Source: QQWI01 sp964522015 (GTDB lineage: Bacteria > Bacillota > Clostridia > Peptostreptococcales > Acidaminobacteraceae). Taken from it: 64,000 nucleotides of DNA. How positions within the stretch are numbered: position 1 is the first letter of the stretch; every line of letters begins with the position of its first letter. Below, in pieces: positions 50,857-58,135 of this stretch. Where the stretch lies: assembly GCA_964522015.1 (NCBI GenBank), contig CAZFST010000026.1, positions 8,748 through 72,747 of the forward strand. The letters run 5' to 3'. A program made the translations under genes and the position numbers. Below the pieces are notes generated by a model, which was given only the letters and a program-made list of their open reading frames with translations, made no database searches and had not been told where the DNA came from.

Positions 50857-51603
50857 ATGAGAGTTCCATTTATTGCAGGTAACTGGAAAATGCACAAAAC
50901 CATTGCTGAAGGGATTGCTTTTATCAATGCGATCAAAGGTGCTATTGCAGGTTCGGATGTTGAAGTAGCCGTGTGTGCGCCTTTTTTACAACTGAAAGAT
51001 TTGAAAGCAGCTGTTGCGGGTACAAATATTAAAATCGCGGCACAAAATATGCACTTTGAAGATACTGGTGCTTATACAGGCGAGATTTCTGCTCAAATGC
51101 TTAAAGAAATCGGCGTTGATTACGTGGTAATAGGCCATTCAGAAAGACGTCAATATTTCAACGAAACTGACGAAACAGTGAACAAAAAAGTCTTAAAGGC
51201 ATTGGCTTCAGATTTAGGTCCAATTATGTGCATTGGCGAACTACTTGAAGAAAGAGAATCAGGCCAAGAAAAAGCAGTTGTTCAAAGACAATTGGTTAAA
51301 GGTTTAGAAAATGTTTCAGCTCAAGATCTTAACAAAGTTGTCATTGCCTATGAGCCAGTTTGGGCTATCGGTACTGGCAAAACAGCCAGCGCTGAAGATG
51401 CTAACGATATGATTGCTTATATCCGTACACTTTTGGCAGAGAACTTTAACGAAGAAGTTGCTGAAGAAGTACGTATTCAATACGGCGGTAGCGTTAAACC
51501 TTCAAACGTTGAAGAAATCATGAACCAATCAGATATCGATGGTGCATTAGTAGGTGGCGCATCATTAAACCCAGAAGATTTTGTCCAACTTGTTAACTTT
51601 TAA
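50857..51603 (+). CDS. tpiA: Triosephosphate isomerase
   Basis: A 248-residue TIM-barrel enzyme. It has FIAGNWKMHKT, catalytic His in VIGHSERRQYF, catalytic Glu in VIAYEPVWAIGTGK, and the phosphate-binding YGGSVKPSN and GALVGGASL. It interconverts dihydroxyacetone phosphate and glyceraldehyde 3-phosphate. AAAGGAG lies upstream of ATG 50857. Confidence 0.98.
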   Translation: MRVPFIAGNWKMHKTIAEGIAFINAIKGAIAGSDVEVAVCAPFLQLKDLKAAVAGTNIKIAAQNMHFEDTGAYTGEISAQMLKEIGVDYVVIGHSERRQYFNETDETVNKKVLKALASDLGPIMCIGELLEERESGQEKAVVQRQLVKGLENVSAQDLNKVVIAYEPVWAIGTGKTASAEDANDMIAYIRTLLAENFNEEVAEEVRIQYGGSVKPSNVEEIMNQSDIDGALVGGASLNPEDFVQLVNF

Positions 51604-51689
51604 GGTGTGCCTATACACCTTGTAAACTCACAGGTGCATCTCAAACTTTCACAAATGAAGGCTTGGAGTTGCACCAATCGGGAGCTCAT

Positions 51690-53219
51690 ATGAAAAAGCC
51701 AGTCGTTTTATTAATTCTTGATGGGTGGGGTTACTCACCTATCGAAAAGGGCAATGCCATTATGGCCGCTGACACGCCAAACTTTGACCGCTATTTACAA
51801 GATTATCCTCATACGCTAATAGCAGCAAGTGGTCGAGAAGTAGGTTTACCACCGGGACAAATGGGTAATTCAGAAGTGGGTCATCTCAATATTGGTGCAG
51901 GGCGTATCGTCTATCAACCATTAATGAGGATCACTAAGTCCATAGAGGACGGAGAGTTTTTCCAGATTCCACAGCTGGTTGATGCAGTTACCTATGCAAA
52001 ATCAAATGATAAACCCTTACACTTGTTGGGACTTTTATCAGATGGTGGTGTTCATAGCCATATAGAACACATCAAAGGTTGTTTACAGTTGGCTAAACGG
52101 AACGGTCTAAAGAAGGTTTTTGTTCATGCTTTTTTAGATGGACGTGACACGCCACCAAGAAGTGCTCTAGGTTATGCTAAAGAACTTCAAGATTATATGG
52201 ATGCTGAAACAATTGGTACTTTTGCTTCTGTGGGTGGTAGATACTACGCCATGGACCGCGATAACCGTTGGGATCGGGTTGAGCTTGGCTACAATGCAAT
52301 GGTCAATGGAATTGGTCAAAAGGCAGAAAGTGCCTTGGAAGCCATTGAAAATAGCTATCTAGCTGATAAGGATGATGAGTTTGTTCTACCGACGGTGATT
52401 GAAAAAGATGGTCATGCAGTTGGTCAAATTCAACCAGAGGATGCTGTTTTATTCTTTAACTTCCGCCCAGATAGAGCACGTCAAATTACAAGAGCATTGA
52501 CACAAGATGGTTTCGAAGGCTTTGCAGCTAAAAAAATGAATCTTCATTATGTGACAATGACCGAATACGATAAAAGTTTTGAAGGTTTGTCATCTGTCTT
52601 TACAGCGGATGAGTTAACTCACACCTTTGGCGAGTACATTTCTGAGCGAGGTTTAACACAGCTAAGAATTGCAGAAACTGAGAAGTATGCTCACGTTACA
52701 TTCTTCTTTAACGGCGGCGTTGAAGAGGCATATGCTGGTGAGGATAGAATCTTAGTGCCTTCACCACAGGTTGCAACTTATGATTTACAACCAGAAATGT
52801 CTGCAAGTGGTGTCACTAATAAGCTTCTAGAAGCTATTGAAAGTGATAAGTACGATGTCATCATTGCCAACTATGCAAATCCAGATATGTTAGGACACAC
52901 TGGCGTGTTTGAGGCAGCTGTGAAAGCCATTGAAGAAATTGATAAAGATTTCGGCTTAGTGGCAGATAAAATCGTTGAAAAAGGTGGCGTTGTTCTGATT
53001 ACTGCTGATCATGGCAATGCAGAGCAAATGCTAGACCCAGAGACTGGTGTCATCTTTACAGCACATACTATTAACCCTGTTCCACTTATTATTGCAGGTG
53101 CAGGTGCCGTCACTTTAAAAGATGGCAAAAAACTTAGTGATCTTGCACCAACTATGTTAGCGCTTCTTGAAATTGAAAAGCCTGCTATCATGAATGGTGA
53201 GTCAATTATACAAAACTAA
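51690..53219 (+). CDS. gpmI: 2,3-bisphosphoglycerate-independent phosphoglycerate mutase
   Basis: A 509-residue Mn-dependent mutase of the alkaline phosphatase superfamily. It has LLILDGWGYSP, catalytic Ser in GQMGNSEVGHLNIGAGR, HAFLDGRDTPP, RYYAMDRDNRWDR, FNFRPDRARQ, NYANPDMLGHTG and ADHGNAEQM. ATG 51690 gives the normal MKKPVVLLILDGWG start; a TTG at 51663 in frame lacks a ribosome binding site. It precedes eno by 19 bp. Confidence 0.97.
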   Translation: MKKPVVLLILDGWGYSPIEKGNAIMAADTPNFDRYLQDYPHTLIAASGREVGLPPGQMGNSEVGHLNIGAGRIVYQPLMRITKSIEDGEFFQIPQLVDAVTYAKSNDKPLHLLGLLSDGGVHSHIEHIKGCLQLAKRNGLKKVFVHAFLDGRDTPPRSALGYAKELQDYMDAETIGTFASVGGRYYAMDRDNRWDRVELGYNAMVNGIGQKAESALEAIENSYLADKDDEFVLPTVIEKDGHAVGQIQPEDAVLFFNFRPDRARQITRALTQDGFEGFAAKKMNLHYVTMTEYDKSFEGLSSVFTADELTHTFGEYISERGLTQLRIAETEKYAHVTFFFNGGVEEAYAGEDRILVPSPQVATYDLQPEMSASGVTNKLLEAIESDKYDVIIANYANPDMLGHTGVFEAAVKAIEEIDKDFGLVADKIVEKGGVVLITADHGNAEQMLDPETGVIFTAHTINPVPLIIAGAGAVTLKDGKKLSDLAPTMLALLEIEKPAIMNGESIIQN

Positions 53220-53238
53220 CTCATATTGGAGGTATCAC

Positions 53239-54528
53239 ATGTCAACAATCGTAGGCGTATACGCAAGAGAAATACTTGATTCACGTGGCAATCCAACTGT
53301 AGAAGTAGAAGTTTATTTAGAAGATGGTTCAATGGGTAGAGCAGGCGTACCATCAGGTGCATCAACAGGTGCATTTGAAGCTTGCGAACTTCGTGATGGC
53401 GATAAAAATCGTTACATGGGCAAAGGTGTTTTAACTGCAATGAACAATGTCAATGATATTATCGCTCCAGAAATCGTTGGTTTAGATGCAACTGAGCAAG
53501 TACTAATCGACAAAATCTTGATCGAACTTGATGGTACACCAAATAAAACTAAACTTGGTGCTAATGCTATTCTTGGTGTTTCTATGGCTGTAGCTAAAGC
53601 AGCAGCTGAATCACTTGATATTCCTTTGTTCCAGTATATTGGCGGAACAAATGCGAAGGTGTTGCCAACGCCAATGATGAACATCCTTAATGGTGGTTCA
53701 CATGCAGATAACAATGTGGATATTCAAGAATTTATGATTATGCCTGTTGGTCCTAAAACATACAAAGAAGCACTTCGTATGGGTACAGAAATATACCATG
53801 CACTTAAGGGCGTTCTTAAAGCTAAGGGTCTTGCTACTGGAGTAGGCGATGAAGGTGGTTTTGCGCCAAACTTGCCTTCAAACGAAGATGCACTTAAAGT
53901 GATCATGGAAGCAATTGAAAAAGCTGGTTACAAAGCTGGCGAAGAAATCGTTCTTGCTCTTGACGTTGCTGCAACTGAGCTTTGGGATGGCGAAAAGAAA
54001 ATGTATGTCCTAGAAGGCGAAGGCAAAGAATTAACTTCTGCTGAAATGGTTGACTTCTACAAAGGTCTTGTTGAAAGATACCCAATTATTTCAATCGAAG
54101 ATGGTTTGGACGAAGAAGATTGGGATGGTTGGAAGCTATTGACTGAAACTCTTGGACACACAACGCAAATCGTTGGTGACGACTTATTTGTTACAAACAC
54201 TGAGCGTTTATCAAGAGGTATCAAAGGTAAAAATGCAAACAGCATCTTGATCAAATTAAACCAAATTGGTACGTTGACTGAGACTCTTGATACTATCGAA
54301 ATGGCTAAACGTGCACGTTTCACAACTATCATTTCACACAGATCAGGTGAAACTGATGAGTCAATCATCGCTGACTTAGCTGTTGCTGTAAATTCAGGTC
54401 AAATCAAAACTGGTGCGCCTGCTAGAATTGACCGTGTTGCGAAATACAACCAATTGTTAAGAATTGAAGATATGCTTGATGAGACAGCACAGTATGCTGG
54501 CCGTTCTGCATTCTACAACTTAGACTAG
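53239..54528 (+). CDS. eno: Enolase
   Basis: A 429-residue enolase. It has REILDSRGNPTVEVEV, the mobile loop GVPSGASTGAFEACELRDGD, HADNNVDIQEFMIMPVG, VGDEGGFAPNL, and metal/catalytic residues in LALDVAATE, ISIEDGLDEEDWDGW, VGDDLFVTN, LIKLNQIGTLTE and SHRSGETDES. ATG 53239 follows GGAGGT. Last gene of the glycolytic operon; a long hairpin follows. Confidence 0.98.
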   Translation: MSTIVGVYAREILDSRGNPTVEVEVYLEDGSMGRAGVPSGASTGAFEACELRDGDKNRYMGKGVLTAMNNVNDIIAPEIVGLDATEQVLIDKILIELDGTPNKTKLGANAILGVSMAVAKAAAESLDIPLFQYIGGTNAKVLPTPMMNILNGGSHADNNVDIQEFMIMPVGPKTYKEALRMGTEIYHALKGVLKAKGLATGVGDEGGFAPNLPSNEDALKVIMEAIEKAGYKAGEEIVLALDVAATELWDGEKKMYVLEGEGKELTSAEMVDFYKGLVERYPIISIEDGLDEEDWDGWKLLTETLGHTTQIVGDDLFVTNTERLSRGIKGKNANSILIKLNQIGTLTETLDTIEMAKRARFTTIISHRSGETDESIIADLAVAVNSGQIKTGAPARIDRVAKYNQLLRIEDMLDETAQYAGRSAFYNLD

Positions 54529-54575
54529 TCGTTAGCTTTTACTCTTAGTAGTCAAAATACTAAAATTGTTTTATA

Positions 54576-54607
54576 ATAAGAAGGGCTTCGTTTGAGGCCC
54601 TTCTTAT
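54576..54607 (+). terminator. Terminator of the glycolytic operon
   Basis: ATAAGAAGGGC (54576-54586) pairs perfectly with GCCCTTCTTAT (54597-54607). The T-rich tail is short. Confidence 0.75.
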
Positions 54608-54691
54608 ATCGTTTGCATAGAAAGTGCAAGTAAGCACACAAAAGAGACTCACCCGAAAAAAAGACTTGGTAAATTCCCGAAAGTTTACCCG

Positions 54692-54725
54692 GGAAATCGT
54701 TTTCACAATCAGGCAACCGTTTTCA
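54692..54725. promoter_or_regulatory. Tandem cre-like sites upstream of secG-hppA
   Basis: GGAAATCGTTTTCA (54692-54705) and GGCAACCGTTTTCA (54712-54725) each match TGNAANCGNWNNCA at every defined position but the first. They are 20 bp apart and end about 24 bp before the -35. A perfect palindrome CCTCATATGAGG (54731-54742) lies between them and the promoter. Upstream placement suggests activation. Confidence 0.5.
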
Positions 54726-54748
54726 CAAACCCTCATATGAGGATTTGA

Positions 54749-54777
54749 TTGCCAATACATTATCAATATGTTAGAAT
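54749..54777 (+). promoter_or_regulatory. Promoter of secG-hppA
   Basis: -35 TTGCCA (54749-54754), 17-bp spacer, extended -10 TGTTAGAAT (54769-54777), 36 bp before secG. Confidence 0.6.
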
Positions 54778-54812
54778 TGCCTTGTTCAAAATTAAAGAGG
54801 AGGTAAATTATT

Positions 54813-55046
54813 ATGTCGTTATTTGTTACAATTTTGTTAATTTTATCAAGTTTCATCCTGATTGGCAGTATCTTAATGCAATCGGGCAGAAGCGCTGGTA
54901 TGTCAGGCGCTATTGGCGGCGGTGCTGAGCAAATTTTTGGTAAAGCAAAAGCAAAAGGTATGGATGCGTTTTTTGATAACGTGACTAAACTTGCAGCTGT
55001 AGCATTTATTATTTGTTCTCTTGCTTTGGCAATCATCCAAAAGTAG
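54813..55046 (+). CDS. secG: Protein-export membrane protein SecG
   Basis: A 77-residue SecYEG component with two helices (about 2-21 and 54-74) joined by the conserved ILMQSGRSAGMSGAIGGGAEQIFGKAKAKGMDAFFDNVTK loop in parts (MQSGRSAGMSGAIGGG; FGKAKAKG). GAGGAGG precedes ATG 54813. It is followed after 97 bp by hppA, perhaps in the same transcript; secG after eno is common in Firmicutes. Confidence 0.95.
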   Translation: MSLFVTILLILSSFILIGSILMQSGRSAGMSGAIGGGAEQIFGKAKAKGMDAFFDNVTKLAAVAFIICSLALAIIQK

Positions 55047-55143
55047 TTTTAGGGAATTTATCACACGATGAAGCCATAGTTTTATCCAGTGATAAACAAA
55101 CATAGTCGCATTATATCAGCATTTTACTTCGGGGAGGTACACG

Positions 55144-57150
55144 ATGAATTTCGGGATCATCGCGTCAATTGTAGGTTTACTTGCACTGGTTTTTGCATAC
55201 ACATTAGTTATTAAAATTATGAAAGTTCCACCGGGTAATGAGCGTATGAAGGAAATTGCTTCCTATATTCAAGAAGGTTCAATGGCCTTTTTGCGTAGAC
55301 AATACCGCTCATTAGCTATTTTTGGCGTTATTCTTTTTGTCACTGTTTCTGTGGGTATTAATTTACAAACTGCAATTAGTTTTGTCATCGGTGCATTCTT
55401 ATCAGCGCTTGCTGGTTATATCGGTATGAGGGTTGCAACACAAGCCAATGTTAGAACTGCTAATGCTGCTAAAGAAAGCGGCATGAATCAAGCACTTTCA
55501 GTTGCCTTTTCAGGAGGCGCTGTTATGGGCATGACAGTGGTTGGTCTAGGTCTTTTAGGACTTGGTGCTTTGACCTATGTTTTCCAAAATGTTCTCATGT
55601 ACGATGCGCAGACCACCATTTCGTACGTTACTGGATTTAGCTTAGGTGCGTCTTCAATTGCGCTCTTTGCTCGAGTTGGTGGCGGTATTTATACTAAGGC
55701 TGCGGATGTTGGTGCAGATCTTGTCGGTAAGGTAGAAGCTGGTATTCCTGAAGATGACCCTAGAAATCCTGCAGTTATAGCAGATAACGTTGGTGATAAT
55801 GTCGGTGACGTGGCTGGTATGGGCGCGGATTTATTTGAATCCTACGTGGGTTCTATTGTTGCTGCTGTTACTTTGGGTGTCTTGATTAGCCCGAATCACG
55901 TTTCGTTTCCATTTTTTCTCGCGGCTATTGGCATCATCGCGTCAATTATTGGTACGTTCTTTGTTCGGGGTGACGAAAAGTCAAATCCACATACTGCATT
56001 AAAAATGAGCACCTATGTTAGTTCAATTATCGTTATTGCGGCCTCATTCTTTTTAAGTCAACAGCTTTTAGGTGATTTAACAGGCTTCTATTCTGTCATA
56101 GCTGGTCTAGGCGCAGGTCTAGCCATTGCATTCTTTACTGAAATTTACACATCAAGCGATTATAAATCTGTTAAGAAAATCGCTCAACAGTCAGTTACTG
56201 GTCCTGCAACCACTATTATCAGTGGCCTCGCGGTGGGTATGCTGTCTACTGGTGCGCCAATTCTTTTTATCGGTGCTGCAACTTTGGTTGCATTTGAATA
56301 TGGAGGCGGTCTTTATGGGATAGCCCTTGCTGCTGTTGGTATGCTCTCAACTGCTGGAATTACAGTAGCCGTTGATGCCTATGGTCCAATTTCAGATAAT
56401 GCAGGCGGTATTGCCGAGATGTGCGAATTACCTAAAAGTGTTCGTAAAATCACAGACAAACTAGATTCTGTTGGTAATACAACAGCGGCTATTGGTAAAG
56501 GCTTTGCCATTGGTTCAGCAGCTTTAACATCTCTGGCACTTTTTGTTTCTTATGCGCAAGTTGTTAAGTTATCACAAATTGATATCTTGAATCCTTATGT
56601 GGTTGTTGGACTATTCATTGGGGGTATGCTACCTTTTGTATTCTCTGCAATGACCATGGAGGCAGTTGGACGTGCTGCATTTGAAATGATAGAAGAAGTC
56701 CGTCGTCAGTTTAGAGAAATCCCTGGTATTATGGAAGGTAAAGCTACACCTGAATACGCGAAATGCGTTGATATCTCAACAAAAGCAGCTTTAAAAGAAA
56801 TGTTAGTCCCTGGTATTATGGCTGTTCTTTCACCACTATTGGTTGGTCTTATCCTTGGTACGCAGGCTCTTGGTGGCATGTTGGCTGGGGCACTTGTCAC
56901 TGGTGTTTTAATGGCAATCTTTATGTCAAACGCTGGCGGTGCTTGGGATAATGCTAAAAAGTATATTGAAGAAGGCCATCACGATGGTAAAGGCTCAGAA
57001 GCTCATAAAGCTTCTGTAGTTGGCGACACTGTTGGTGATCCATTTAAAGATACTTCGGGCCCATCAATTAACATTTTGATTAAGTTAATGACCATTGTTG
57101 CACTGGTATTTGCACCGATATTTATTAAATTTGGATCACTGCTTGGCTAA
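55144..57150 (+). CDS. hppA: Membrane-bound ion-pumping pyrophosphatase
   Basis: A 668-residue pump with about 16 helices that couples pyrophosphate hydrolysis to H+ or Na+ export. Catalytic loop motifs are DVGADLVGKVE, DDPRNPAVIADNVGDNVGD, DAYGPISDNAGGIAEM and GDTVGDPFKDTSGP. The K+-dependence site reads GNTTAAIGKG; Ala rather than Lys there marks the K+-dependent class. Whether Na+ or H+ is moved cannot be settled by eye. Placed after the glycolytic operon it would recover energy from biosynthetic pyrophosphate. Confidence 0.96.
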   Translation: MNFGIIASIVGLLALVFAYTLVIKIMKVPPGNERMKEIASYIQEGSMAFLRRQYRSLAIFGVILFVTVSVGINLQTAISFVIGAFLSALAGYIGMRVATQANVRTANAAKESGMNQALSVAFSGGAVMGMTVVGLGLLGLGALTYVFQNVLMYDAQTTISYVTGFSLGASSIALFARVGGGIYTKAADVGADLVGKVEAGIPEDDPRNPAVIADNVGDNVGDVAGMGADLFESYVGSIVAAVTLGVLISPNHVSFPFFLAAIGIIASIIGTFFVRGDEKSNPHTALKMSTYVSSIIVIAASFFLSQQLLGDLTGFYSVIAGLGAGLAIAFFTEIYTSSDYKSVKKIAQQSVTGPATTIISGLAVGMLSTGAPILFIGAATLVAFEYGGGLYGIALAAVGMLSTAGITVAVDAYGPISDNAGGIAEMCELPKSVRKITDKLDSVGNTTAAIGKGFAIGSAALTSLALFVSYAQVVKLSQIDILNPYVVVGLFIGGMLPFVFSAMTMEAVGRAAFEMIEEVRRQFREIPGIMEGKATPEYAKCVDISTKAALKEMLVPGIMAVLSPLLVGLILGTQALGGMLAGALVTGVLMAIFMSNAGGAWDNAKKYIEEGHHDGKGSEAHKASVVGDTVGDPFKDTSGPSINILIKLMTIVALVFAPIFIKFGSLLG

Positions 57151-57242
57151 TCCTTAAAGTAAGAGGATAGCTAGTGGTTAGTTGCATGAGACTCAAGTAT
57201 CTAGCTATTTATGCCATCCGAGCATGATAACGATTTAAATAC

Positions 57243-57280
57243 AAAAAGGCGTATCCTCTAAACTGGATACGCTATTTTTT
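57243..57280 (+). terminator. Terminator of hppA
   Basis: GCGTATCC (57249-57256) pairs with GGATACGC (57265-57272), with a flanking A run and TATTTTTT tail. The arm sequence recurs in the repeats that follow. Confidence 0.85.
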
Positions 57281-57331
57281 GTAATAAAATAAACCAGATA
57301 CGCTTTTCACAATAAAATAAACCAGATACGC
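57265..57331. repeat. Short tandem repeats derived from the hppA terminator arm
   Basis: An identical 21-bp unit (AATAAAATAAACC plus AGATACGC) occurs at 57283-57303 and 57311-57331, 28 bp apart. GATACGC at the ends of both matches the right arm of the hppA terminator (57265-57272). Read on the minus strand these are three spaced GCGTATC-GTTTA units. No spacers of equal length, so not CRISPR. Confidence 0.8.
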
Positions 57332-57370
57332 CCTTTTGTTTAGTAAGACTACGGTGAAATTTGCACAATA

Positions 57371-57400
57371 AAAAAACCAGGACACTATTAAGTGTCCTGG
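57371..57400 (-). terminator. Terminator of the DUF1292 gene
   Basis: CCAGGACACT (57377-57386 read on the plus strand) and AGTGTCCTGG (57391-57400) form a perfect 10-bp stem; on the minus strand it runs into seven T. Confidence 0.9.
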
Positions 57401-57417
57401 TGACTTGCGATAAGAGA

Positions 57418-57849
57418 TTATTCTTCGTCGCCTTCTTCGTCTTCTTCGCCCCACATTTCCATGAATACGGCGCCAACTTTTTCGTACTCTTCATCAGTTT
57501 CGATACGGTCTAGTTGAACGTTGTCTCCATCTGCTGCATAACCATAGATAAAGACATCTTCTTCGCCTTCTGGAAGAAGCGCGATATAAGTTTTGCCTTC
57601 AACATCAAATGTACCAATCACTAGGCAGTTAAGATCTTCGCCGTCTTCAGTTTGAAGTGTGATCGTTTCCATTTCGTCATGACCACAACCGCAGCCGCAA
57701 CCATCTTCGTCGTCATCGCAACCGCAGTCGTCGCCGCAGTCACAATCTTCACCATCAGTTTTGCAGCAGTTTTCTTCTGTGCCTTCGCAGCAGCTTGTTA
57801 CTTTTTCTTCTTCTTCGTGGTTTGAGCAACCACAGGTTTGATTATTCAT
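57418..57849 (-). CDS. DUF1292 protein with Cys- and Asp-rich N-terminus
   Basis: A 143-residue acidic protein. Residues about 5-60 hold some 17 Cys, mostly as CxC, CC and CxxxC, mixed with Asp/Glu and a final CGCGCGH, which looks like a metal- or cluster-binding patch. Residues about 62-135 match the DUF1292 pattern: ITLQTEDGEDLNCLVIGTFDVEG, YIALLPEGEEDVFIYGY, ETDEEYEKVGAVF. The tail is almost all Glu/Asp. DUF1292 proteins are usually about 90-100 residues, so the Cys-rich part is an addition. Start ATG 57849 has AGGAGG 5 bp upstream. Function unknown. Own terminator; opposite to its neighbours. Confidence 0.88.
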   Translation of the reverse strand: MNNQTCGCSNHEEEEKVTSCCEGTEENCCKTDGEDCDCGDDCGCDDDEDGCGCGCGHDEMETITLQTEDGEDLNCLVIGTFDVEGKTYIALLPEGEEDVFIYGYAADGDNVQLDRIETDEEYEKVGAVFMEMWGEEDEEGDEE

Positions 57850-58135
57850 ATAGCCTCCTAATGAGCTTATAAAACGGTCGCTTTGCGACATGGATTCGAA
57901 GCAAATAACTTTGCTTTTTGCCTATGTCTATTATAACGGTTTTCTCTAAAAGATACAGTTGTTTTTTTATCAGAAAGATGTTTTTGCTGTAAACTCTTTT
58001 TTGTACTGCTAAAATCATAGTTATTGGGTATAAAATGAGGTAAGATAGGAGTATAAGTCACAATCAAATATTGTGATTGATACTAGCAATAGAAGCCACA
58101 TTAGGGTTGTTATTGTAGAAAGAGGCGGTGCTTAA

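Noticed and set aside
54560..55036. 158-codon open frame on the minus strand across the secG region
   Set aside because: It runs opposite secG, its promoter and the eno terminator; no start signal and no recognisable protein features.
57265..57331. CRISPR-like repeats
   Set aside because: Only two exact copies plus a partial one, with a 7-bp gap between them and no cas genes; derived from a terminator arm.
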